From: JANQUM01 sp047630355
GTDB lineage: Bacteria; Bacteroidota; Bacteroidia; Cytophagales; Spirosomataceae
DNA: 5,587 nucleotides
Assembly: GCA_047630355.1 (NCBI GenBank)
Contig: JBLHXN010000191.1
Location: 1 to 5,587, forward strand
Direction: 5' to 3'
The first letter of the stretch is position 1. Each line of letters opens with the position of its first letter. A program made the position numbers and the translations under genes. Positions 1 to 5,080 of the stretch are shown here, one piece after another. The notes beneath the pieces were generated by a model. It did not search any database, was not told the DNA's origin, and saw nothing but the letters and a program-made list of their open reading frames with translations.

Positions 1-889
1 CTTTGAGTTTTTTCTTTGCTTGCATTAGCTGCCACGTGGATTCTCCCACAATGGCTACCAAATGGTGAAAGCCTTTTTCGTCGCTCCAGGCAGGTTCAGG
101 AATTGTCGTGTCAATAATAAATGCGTCTGAAATGCCAGGCAAGGCTTTGATTTCTGCTTCGTTAAAATTCTTGACTTTCATGCCAAATGCCGGGGGGTGC
201 TCAATCATGGCGAGCTTCATGCCCTCCCGCTGAATATCTAAGCCAAACATCGGTATTCCCGTGACGATTTTCTTTCCGTCCACGTTTTTCTGGCTTGTTC
301 CTATCAGTTTGAAGTCTTCAATACTTTTTAGCTCTACTTCTTCCGGCACTTCAATCCCAACCGCTTTGGCGGCTAAATCGCCGTAAGTGGCTTTTTTCGT
401 TCCCGCTTTATCGGTTACAATTCCGTTACTGGCGGTCAGGTTTTGAACGGGAATATTCCACTCGTTAGCTGCCGCTTGCATAAGCATTGCCCGGGCGGTT
501 GCTCCCGCCATTCTCAACGCATTCCAGCTTAACCGGATAGATAAGCTACCGCCGGCAAATTGGTTTTGGTAGATACCCGTATTTAAAGGTGCTTGCTCAA
601 CGGTGACATTTGCCCACGGAATATCAAGTTCCTCGGCTACGATCATTGGCATGGAAGTTCGTACATTTTGACCAATTTCAGGATTTGGAGAATAGATAGT
701 GACCATCCCATTCGTACCCAATTTTATGTAGCCGTTGATTTCAAACCATTCTTCAGGTACTTCAACCCCATCAAGAGTAGCTGCTTTTACGCCGTTCAGC
801 CAACTAAAGCCGATGAGTAAACCTCCGGTAGCTGCCGCAGTTACTTTCAAAAAAGAACGTCTATTGTGTTGTGTTTTTATCTTTTTCAT
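1..889 (-). CDS. iorB: Molybdopterin-binding large subunit of an isoquinoline 1-oxidoreductase-like molybdenum hydroxylase (partial, N-terminal 296 residues)
   Basis: Large subunit of the xanthine oxidase family, IorB branch, in which a molybdenum-pterin centre hydroxylates an N-heterocycle or aldehyde and passes electrons to the small Fe-S subunit. Translating the minus strand from ATG at 889 gives an unbroken frame to the window edge; the C-terminal part, more than half of a usual IorB (about 700 residues or more), lies outside. Residues 9-15 (NRRSFLK) are a twin-arginine motif followed by a hydrophobic stretch (about 16-30), so folded export by Tat is expected. Family blocks visible are EIGQNVRTSMPMIVAEEL (71-88), FAGGSLSIR (111-119) with SWNALRMAGATARAML (121-136), and the hammerhead-type segment around 196-242 (IGTSQKNVDGKKIVTG, then FGLDI). 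It starts 12 bp after the iorA stop, so the two are co-transcribed. The family assignment is firm; the substrate is unknown, and the ior symbol is by similarity only. Confidence 0.92.
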   Translation of the reverse strand, partial: MKKIKTQHNRRSFLKVTAAATGGLLIGFSWLNGVKAATLDGVEVPEEWFEINGYIKLGTNGMVTIYSPNPEIGQNVRTSMPMIVAEELDIPWANVTVEQAPLNTGIYQNQFAGGSLSIRLSWNALRMAGATARAMLMQAAANEWNIPVQNLTASNGIVTDKAGTKKATYGDLAAKAVGIEVPEEVELKSIEDFKLIGTSQKNVDGKKIVTGIPMFGLDIQREGMKLAMIEHPPAFGMKVKNFNEAEIKALPGISDAFIIDTTIPEPAWSDEKGFHHLVAIVGESTWQLMQAKKKLK

Positions 890-901
890 GAGTTGAATGT
901 T

Positions 902-1360
902 TTACGAGTTGGCGGCAGTTTTAATGGCTTTTTTTATTCTTGTATAAGTACCACATCGGCAAATATTGCCCTGCATTGCATCATCAATATCCTGATCTGA
1001 AGGGTTGGGGTTCTCTTTGAGTAGAGCGGTGGCACTCATAATCTGCCCCGCCTGACAGTAACCACACTGCGGCACGTCGAGCTCCAGCCACGCTTTTTGA
1101 ATCTTATTCATCTCCCCACCTTCGGCAATACCTTCTATGGTAGTGATGCTTTGACCATCCACCGCCGAAACCGGATAAACGCATGACCTCATTGCCGTTC
1201 CGTCTATGTGAATAGTGCAAGCACCGCATTGTGCTATACCGCAACCAAACTTGGTTCCGAGCATTTTTAGATTATCCCGTAACACCCACAAAACGGGCGT
1301 GGTTGGATCGGCTTCTACTTGGAATACCTTGCCGTTGATTTTTAAGTTGTATTGTGCCAT
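902..1360 (-). CDS. iorA: [2Fe-2S]-binding small subunit of an isoquinoline 1-oxidoreductase-like molybdenum hydroxylase
   Basis: Electron-transfer subunit of a molybdenum hydroxylase, carrying two [2Fe-2S] clusters between the molybdenum centre in IorB and an external acceptor. All eight cluster cysteines are present: the plant-ferredoxin-type set C40, C45, C48 and C60 (FGCGIAQCGAC then RSC), and the second-domain set C99, C102, C134 and C136 (QCGYC, then ICRCGTYTRI). At 152 residues it has the normal full length for stand-alone small subunits. ATG at 1360 begins MAQYNLKING, the usual first beta strand, so the start is secure although no Shine-Dalgarno sequence is seen (normal in Bacteroidota). 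It has no signal peptide; export is expected by pairing with the Tat-signalled IorB encoded 12 bp downstream. I saw no FAD subunit or XdhC-type maturation gene in the window; one may lie beyond the left edge. No convincing promoter was found upstream. Confidence 0.95.
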   Translation of the reverse strand: MAQYNLKINGKVFQVEADPTTPVLWVLRDNLKMLGTKFGCGIAQCGACTIHIDGTAMRSCVYPVSAVDGQSITTIEGIAEGGEMNKIQKAWLELDVPQCGYCQAGQIMSATALLKENPNPSDQDIDDAMQGNICRCGTYTRIKKAIKTAANS

Positions 1361-1640
1361 GTTATGTAAAGAGTGATGTATTTACTGCAATGAAATTAAA
1401 AGGATGAATAAGTCTTTTTTTATCAGTACCAGAAACCGAGGAAGTTAATTTATAGGACAGAAAAGTCGGCTTGTTTTATCTTTAAATGGGTAAGCCTGCT
1501 AAAAAGTTAATACAATAGCCGTGGATAAAGTTACTAATTTTATTTCGTTGGATTCCAGTTTTTTTGAAAGGCGTATGTTAGTTCGCTTGCGAGAGATGGA
1601 TTTTGTAACGCTATATTTTGCGTTTTGTGAGGGTGAACAT
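1361..1640. other. Intergenic stretch without a gene
   Basis: AT-rich spacer between the iorA start and the terminator of the protease gene. It must hold the promoter of iorAB, but I found no exact TAnnTTTG box on the minus strand. Loose matches (TAACTTTT, TAACTTTA) lack a TTG element at proper spacing. A short inverted repeat (AACGC/GCGTT, 1607-1624) is too weak to call. I see no open frame with recognisable protein features and no RNA gene. Confidence 0.5.
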
Positions 1641-1672
1641 AAAAAAATCAGCACCTGTTGAGATGCTGATTT
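1641..1672 (-). terminator. Rho-independent terminator of the S8 protease gene
   Basis: A perfect 9-bp inverted repeat, AAATCAGCA (1645-1653) and TGCTGATTT (1664-1672), encloses a 10-base loop. Read on the minus strand the stem runs into seven T residues (complement of A1641-A1647). It begins 20 bases after the protease stop codon at 1693, so it should end that transcript and insulate iorAB from read-through. On the plus strand there is no T-tract after the stem, so it should work in one direction only. Confidence 0.85.
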
Positions 1673-1692
1673 GAAAAAATAAACTTCTAAAA

Positions 1693-2862
1693 TTACCGAC
1701 GAGCTAAAATATCTGGGTTACCGTTAGGATTATTATTGACCGTTCCGCCGTTCGCAATAGTACCCAAAAGTAGCAGGCTGTAAACGTGTGGTGTCGCCAT
1801 AGACGTTCCGCTGATAGTATTATAGCCACCATCTTTCCAAGTAGAAGTGATTCTTACACCCGGAGCACAGTATTCAATCGGCGGGTTACCGTAGTTTGAA
1901 AAACTCGCAAAATTCTTGTTAATATCGTGGGCCGATACCGTATAGATATTTGCACCATTCACTCTAGCTGGTGAATGATTGTTTGCATCGTCAGACTCGT
2001 TTCCGGCCGCAAGTGCGAATTTAACACCCGAAACAATCGACGCATTTAGTACTGCCTGATCTAATGCGGTCGAAATACCACCGCCCAAGCTCATATTAGC
2101 GGCATCGCCAACTTGACCGTACTGAGCTACGTGATCTACGCCAGCAATAACGCCTGAGTTTGAGCCGCTACCTCTTGCACCCAAAACTTTGACTGGAACT
2201 ACTTTAGCACCAGCAGCAACGCCGATTACACCGATTGAGTTGTTTAAAGCTGCAACCGTACCTGCCACGTGAGTTCCGTGTCCGTCATCAAAGCCAGTAT
2301 CTTTTCCTGAAGAGAATGCCGAAAATCCGCGGCTCGCGTCCACGTTTAAGTCTGGGTGAGTCAAGCCAATTCCTGTGTCAATTATCCAAGCAGTTTTCGA
2401 AGAACCGTCGGCGGATCCACCGACGCTGGTAATACCCCACGGAGTAGTTTGAGGTGGTGGCGTTCCGCCTCCTCCTGGCTTACCTTTACCCCGCTGTTCT
2501 ATTGTAATCTCGAAATCGGCCTCGATATAATCAACCTCGCCATCAGCTTGTAATTTCTTAAGTAAACCCGGAGAAAGGGTACACGAAAACCCTTGCAAGG
2601 CAGTACTATAAAAATGATCTACGGCGGCATCGTTTGCCCCGTTTTTGGTTAGTAAGCTTAGTACTTTTTCACGAACACGGTCTGGCATACCCTTCATTGT
2701 GGGCTCGTTTTTCAAGACAACAATGTACTTGCCGGGAATAATCTTATCGGCGGCAGACATTTCTAAATTGGATGGAGCATTTGGTACAACTGAATTTGTT
2801 GTTTCATCAGTACACGCATCAAGCATGAAAAGCATGGATGCAAAAAGGAGGATTTTTTTCAT
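1693..2862 (-). CDS. S8 family subtilisin-like serine protease, predicted lipoprotein
   Basis: Extracytoplasmic endopeptidase with its own propeptide. I chose ATG at 2862 (389 residues) rather than an in-frame TTG at 2922, because it gives a lipoprotein signal: KK at 2-3, a hydrophobic core, and lipobox LDAC with C17 as the lipidated residue. Residues about 44-120 form an inhibitor I9-type propeptide (GKYIVVLKNEP at its start, GEVDYIEADFEI at its end). A Gly/Pro-rich linker (about 123-140) leads to the catalytic domain. The triad is D162 (WIIDTGIG), H195 (DDGHGTHVAGT) and S354 (SGTSMATPHV), with oxyanion N288 (AAGNES). The protein ends at GNPDILARR shortly after the serine helix, without a C-terminal sorting domain, so lipid anchoring rather than type IX secretion is likely. 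Odd point: the residues after GTSMATPHV are Tyr-Ser instead of the usual Ala-Gly. Divergent to the SGNH hydrolase gene; followed by its own terminator. Substrate not predictable. Confidence 0.95.
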   Translation of the reverse strand: MKKILLFASMLFMLDACTDETTNSVVPNAPSNLEMSAADKIIPGKYIVVLKNEPTMKGMPDRVREKVLSLLTKNGANDAAVDHFYSTALQGFSCTLSPGLLKKLQADGEVDYIEADFEITIEQRGKGKPGGGGTPPPQTTPWGITSVGGSADGSSKTAWIIDTGIGLTHPDLNVDASRGFSAFSSGKDTGFDDGHGTHVAGTVAALNNSIGVIGVAAGAKVVPVKVLGARGSGSNSGVIAGVDHVAQYGQVGDAANMSLGGGISTALDQAVLNASIVSGVKFALAAGNESDDANNHSPARVNGANIYTVSAHDINKNFASFSNYGNPPIEYCAPGVRITSTWKDGGYNTISGTSMATPHVYSLLLLGTIANGGTVNNNPNGNPDILARR

Positions 2863-3082
2863 CTGATAAAATTTAGGTAAAGTTATAAATGGTGAAAGTT
2901 GATTAGTTTCCCCAATAATCAATTCTAAAAATGCATAAAAGGCGAATTTTTATAAGGTATGTATTGAAATGTCGATAAGTAGTAGGTTCGGATATCTTGC
3001 TATGTTTTTATGTGTAAAAGTTGTAATTGTCAGTTGAGGAAAATTGAGTTAGTTGTTCTATGAAAATTAATCTAATTCTACC

Positions 3083-3090
3083 TAATTTTG
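3083..3090 (+). promoter_or_regulatory. Candidate Bacteroidota -7 promoter box for the SGNH hydrolase gene
   Basis: TAATTTTG matches the Bacteroidota -7 consensus TAnnTTTG exactly and lies 27 bp before the ATG at 3118, which would give a leader of about 20 bases. The nearest TTG upstream (3053-3055) is 27 bp away, longer than the usual spacing of about 19-23, so the -33 element is doubtful. The box is inferred from sequence alone. Confidence 0.4.
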
Positions 3091-3117
3091 TAATTTGAAC
3101 TTTCATTCACCCAACCC

Positions 3118-3870
3118 ATGCACCCAAAAAAACTCCTCCTCCTAACTCTCTTCCTATTTGTAAACAGCCTAAATGCCGTTTCTCAAACAAAAGCCGATAC
3201 GCTGAAAGTGCTCTTTGTGGGTAATAGTTACACCTATTATAACAATATGCCGCAGTTGGTTTCGGTGTTGTCAGATAGTACACCTACCAAACTGATAACT
3301 CGGAAAAGTACCGTGGGCGGCGTTACGCTCAAAAACCATTGGTTGGGAGAGCGGGGACTGAAAACCAAAGAAATAATTGCTGCTGGCGGTTACGATATTG
3401 TGGTGATTCAGGGGTACAGCATGGGTACAATTGACCATCCCGAAGACTTCAAGAAATACAGCCAAGAATTGTGTGATTTCATAAAGGCAAGCGGAGCAAA
3501 ACCCTACTTTTATATGACGTGGGCACGGGAACGAGTGCCGCAGTATCAGGAAACAATTACGGCAATGTATAATCAGGTTGCCCGTGAAAACGGAGCGGGA
3601 ATTATCCCCGTCGGGAAGGCGTGGGAATTAGCTCGTCAATTGCGTCCTAACCTCGAATTATTCGTGCCGGATGGTAGCCACCCGTCGGCAATTGGATCGT
3701 TTTTGATTGCGTCGGTTTTTACAAAAGCATTTACGGGAGGATTGCCGAAAACGGTACCGAGTCGTTTTACGATTATGGATGCTGACGGCGAGTCAATTTG
3801 GTTGATGGCTCCTGACGCGTTGGATATGGTATTTTGCATGAAAGTTGCGGAATCTGTTGTGGGGAAATGA
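3118..3870 (+). CDS. Secreted SGNH/GDSL-type hydrolase
   Basis: Predicted exported esterase or acyl-hydrolase of the SGNH superfamily, with 250 residues. The N-terminus (HPKK, then a Leu/Phe-rich core, ending NSLNA) is a Sec signal peptide with likely cleavage after A20. Block I is VLFVGNSYTYYNNMP (31-45), with S37 as the expected nucleophile. The C-terminal block is PDGSHPSAIGSFL (184-196), giving D185 and H188 for the acid-base pair. Block II is probably TVGGVTL (65-71) and the third block is VVIQGYS (95-101), where classical GDSL enzymes have GxND. This layout fits the DUF4886-like SGNH proteins common in Bacteroidota. The substrate is unknown; sugar-ester deacetylation is one option. ATG at 3118 is the natural start because it sits directly before the signal peptide. 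It stands alone, divergent from the protease gene, and is followed by the remnant of a DUF1569 gene. No clear terminator follows. Confidence 0.85.
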   Translation: MHPKKLLLLTLFLFVNSLNAVSQTKADTLKVLFVGNSYTYYNNMPQLVSVLSDSTPTKLITRKSTVGGVTLKNHWLGERGLKTKEIIAAGGYDIVVIQGYSMGTIDHPEDFKKYSQELCDFIKASGAKPYFYMTWARERVPQYQETITAMYNQVARENGAGIIPVGKAWELARQLRPNLELFVPDGSHPSAIGSFLIASVFTKAFTGGLPKTVPSRFTIMDADGESIWLMAPDALDMVFCMKVAESVVGK

Positions 3871-3920
3871 ACATGCGTTAATCTGCCGATGTGGGTATTT
3901 ATTTGTACTTTTAGTCCCGC

Positions 3921-3946
3921 CCCACCGTGGTCAGTGTCCTCACTGA
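3921..3946. repeat. Double inverted repeat between the SGNH gene and the DUF1569 remnant
   Basis: Two dyads abut: CCAC-C-GTGG (3922-3930) and TCAGTG-TCCT-CACTGA (3931-3946). The surrounding bases (about 3911-3950) are more GC-rich than their flanks. There is no T-tract on either side, so this is not a standard intrinsic terminator. It may be one copy of a dispersed palindromic repeat or a processing hairpin, but a second copy is not present in this window. Confidence 0.45.
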
Positions 3947-3987
3947 TGAGCGTAAATATATCTCCCTCAAATTTAACCGAATTCTTC

Positions 3988-4422
3988 ATGAAAAATATCT
4001 TTAATAAATCCGTTACAGACGAAGTAATCGGACGTATCGATTCGTTGACGCCAATCACAACACCGCAGTAAAATGGATGTCGGACAAATGTTGGCTCATT
4101 GCAGCATTACCTACGAAATGATGTACGACGACAACCACAAGAAACCTAACGTTTTGATGGGGTTCATGCTTCGCACATTTGTCAAACATACCGTAGTGAG
4201 CGAGAAACCCTACAAAAAGAATTCCCGCACTGCTCCCGCATTTATGATAACGGATGAGCGGAATTTTGAGACGGAGAAAAAACGCATCATTGATTACAAG
4301 CGTTGGGCGAAGCTTACTTTGATAACAAAGAATCACATTCTTTCGGGAAACTGACCGTAACCGAGTGGAATAATAGGTTCTACAAGCACCCTGATCACCA
4401 TTTGACGTAATTTGGGGTTTAA
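3988..4422 (+). pseudogene. Decayed DUF1569 (DinB-like superfamily) gene
   Basis: Three consecutive reading-frame pieces together resemble a complete DUF1569 protein of about 150 residues, a DinB-like four-helix family of unproven function. Piece 1 (3988-4068) starts with ATG and reads MKNIFNKSVTDEVIGRI to TPQ, then stops at 4069. Piece 2 (from about 4070, shifted by +1) reads KMDVGQMLAHC, KPYKKNSRTAPAFMITDER and RIIDY. Piece 3 (4303-4407, back in the first frame) reads LGEAYFDNKESHSFGKLTV, TEWNNRFYKHPDHHLT, then TAA at 4408, then FGV and a second TAA at 4420. Family members as I remember them have Trp-Gly-Lys-Met at the first joint, about six residues at the second, and Gln at the third. This implies losses of about 5 bp and 13 bp plus a CAA-to-TAA change. 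The sum of the losses (18 bp) explains why the first frame returns. The putative metal-ligand histidines (AHC, DHH) survive. Family call moderately sure; non-functionality is an inference. Confidence 0.75.
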
Positions 4423-4445
4423 AAATTGAATCTTTTATCCTAAAA

Positions 4446-4476
4446 TTTGTGGAAACAAAAATCCGTTTTATATTTG
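4446..4476 (+). promoter_or_regulatory. Bacteroidota-type promoter of the tetR gene
   Basis: A TTTG -33 element (4446-4449) is followed after exactly 19 bp by TATATTTG (4469-4476), a perfect TAnnTTTG -7 box. Transcription should begin a few bases after 4476, leaving a leader of about 25 bases before the TTG start at 4506. The palindromic operator candidate begins three bases after the -7 box, so a bound repressor would cover the start point. Confidence 0.75.
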
Positions 4477-4478
4477 CA

Positions 4479-4492
4479 AGTAATTACTCACT
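4479..4492. promoter_or_regulatory. Candidate TetR operator 1 (autoregulatory)
   Basis: AGTAATTACTCACT contains a perfect 10-bp palindrome (AGTAATTACT) and matches the site before the SDR gene at 12 of 14 positions. It abuts the -7 box of the tetR promoter and overlaps the expected transcription start. This is the classic place for negative autoregulation by a TetR-family protein. Binding is inferred. Confidence 0.65.
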
Positions 4493-4505
4493 TTGGTGTT
4501 TTTAA

Positions 4506-5027
4506 TTGACCGATAAAAAAGAAAATATCCTGAACGCCGCTTTAGAACTCTTTGCTAATGAAGGGTACAACGCTACGGCTACGAGTGCCATTGCCAAACG
4601 GGCGAAGGTATCGGAAGGGTTAATATTTCGACATTTTAAAAATAAAAAAGGGTTGCTGGATGCTATCATGAATAGCATGGAAAGCCGTTTACAAACCTTA
4701 TTTGCGGGTGTCTTATTTGAAGTTAATGCAAAAGACGTAATTCGTAAAATTATCAAAATCCCGTTTTTGATAAAGGAAACGGAATACAATTTCTGGAAAT
4801 TACAATTTCAACTCAAATGGCAATCGGAATACTATAACCCTGATAAAATGAAGCCAGTAACTGAAAGGTTAAATTGGGCATTTGCTGGGTTAGGCTACGA
4901 GCACCCCACCCTCGAAACGCAGTTCCTGAACCAACTGCTTGATTCGGTTGCGGTTGGGTTATTACGAAACGAAATAATTGATAAATCAGCTTACCAATCT
5001 TTCATTTTGTCCAAATATAATCTTTAA
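4506..5027 (+). CDS. TetR/AcrR family transcriptional regulator
   Basis: DNA-binding repressor-type regulator of 173 residues. The N-terminal helix-turn-helix domain (about 1-55) is complete: DKKENILNAALELFANEGY, then TATSAIAKRAKVSEGLIFRHF (helix 2, turn, recognition helix) and the family-typical NKKGLLDAIM. The ligand-binding part (about 60-173) is short for the family but ends in a basic, ordered tail (SKYNL), so it looks complete. The start must be TTG at 4506: a TAA codon lies directly before it in frame, and the first in-frame ATG (near residue 55) would remove the DNA-binding domain. No Shine-Dalgarno sequence is present. It has its own promoter and a palindrome that probably serves for self-repression; the SDR gene follows after 52 bp with a second copy of that palindrome. 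The likely job is therefore control of itself and the SDR. The inducer is unknown. Confidence 0.93.
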   Translation: MTDKKENILNAALELFANEGYNATATSAIAKRAKVSEGLIFRHFKNKKGLLDAIMNSMESRLQTLFAGVLFEVNAKDVIRKIIKIPFLIKETEYNFWKLQFQLKWQSEYYNPDKMKPVTERLNWAFAGLGYEHPTLETQFLNQLLDSVAVGLLRNEIIDKSAYQSFILSKYNL

Positions 5028-5046
5028 AAAATTTACATATAAAGTA

Positions 5047-5060
5047 AGTGAGTACTCACT
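5047..5060. promoter_or_regulatory. Candidate TetR operator 2 (before the SDR gene)
   Basis: AGTGAGTACTCACT is a perfect 14-bp palindrome, 19 bp before the SDR start codon and 19 bp after the tetR stop. It shares 12 of 14 bases with the site in the tetR promoter. I found no clear TAnnTTTG box for a separate SDR promoter nearby, so the site may act on a weak internal promoter or as a roadblock on read-through from tetR. Its role is inferred. Confidence 0.7.
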
Positions 5061-5065
5061 ATAAT

Positions 5066-5080
5066 TAATAATAATAATAA
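5066..5080 (+). repeat. TAA trinucleotide repeat in the SDR leader
   Basis: Five tandem TAA units end in the A of the SDR start codon. The run takes the place of a ribosome binding site. A/U-rich unstructured leaders favour translation in Bacteroidota, so it may simply be a good leader. Its tandem nature could allow length changes by slippage. Confidence 0.7.

Noticed and set aside
593..820. Plus-strand open frame of 75 residues
   Set aside because: Antisense shadow of iorB, whose minus-strand frame is continuous and strongly family-like.
1607..1624. AACGC/GCGTT hairpin followed by T residues in the iorA-protease spacer
   Set aside because: Only 5 bp with an 8-base loop, and no plus-strand transcript is known to end there.
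2845..2851. Perfect AAGGAGG Shine-Dalgarno-like sequence on the plus strand
   Set aside because: It lies inside the protease gene (codons of the signal peptide on the other strand) and no plausible plus-strand gene follows.
2235..2866. Three short plus-strand open frames opposite the protease
   Set aside because: All are shadows of the S8 protease coding strand.
2878..2885. TAACTTTA on the minus strand as a -7 box for the protease gene
   Set aside because: It would leave a leader of only about 10 bases and no TTG lies at a proper distance upstream.
2860..2922. In-frame TTG start at 2922 giving a 409-residue protease
   Set aside because: It would add 20 residues before the lipoprotein signal and bury the lipobox. 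ATG at 2862 gives a normal signal sequence.
3889..3987. Extension of the DUF1569 piece upstream to ATG at 3889
   Set aside because: The 33 added residues run through the dyad repeat and have no family match; the family starts at the MKNIF methionine (3988).
3636..4058. Minus-strand open frame of 140 residues across the SGNH gene end and the spacer
   Set aside because: It overlaps the better-supported hydrolase and the DUF1569 remnant on the other strand and shows no recognisable protein features.
4055..4336. Minus-strand open frame of 93 residues opposite the DUF1569 remnant
   Set aside because: Antisense shadow of the second piece of the pseudogene, whose plus-strand reading has clear family motifs.
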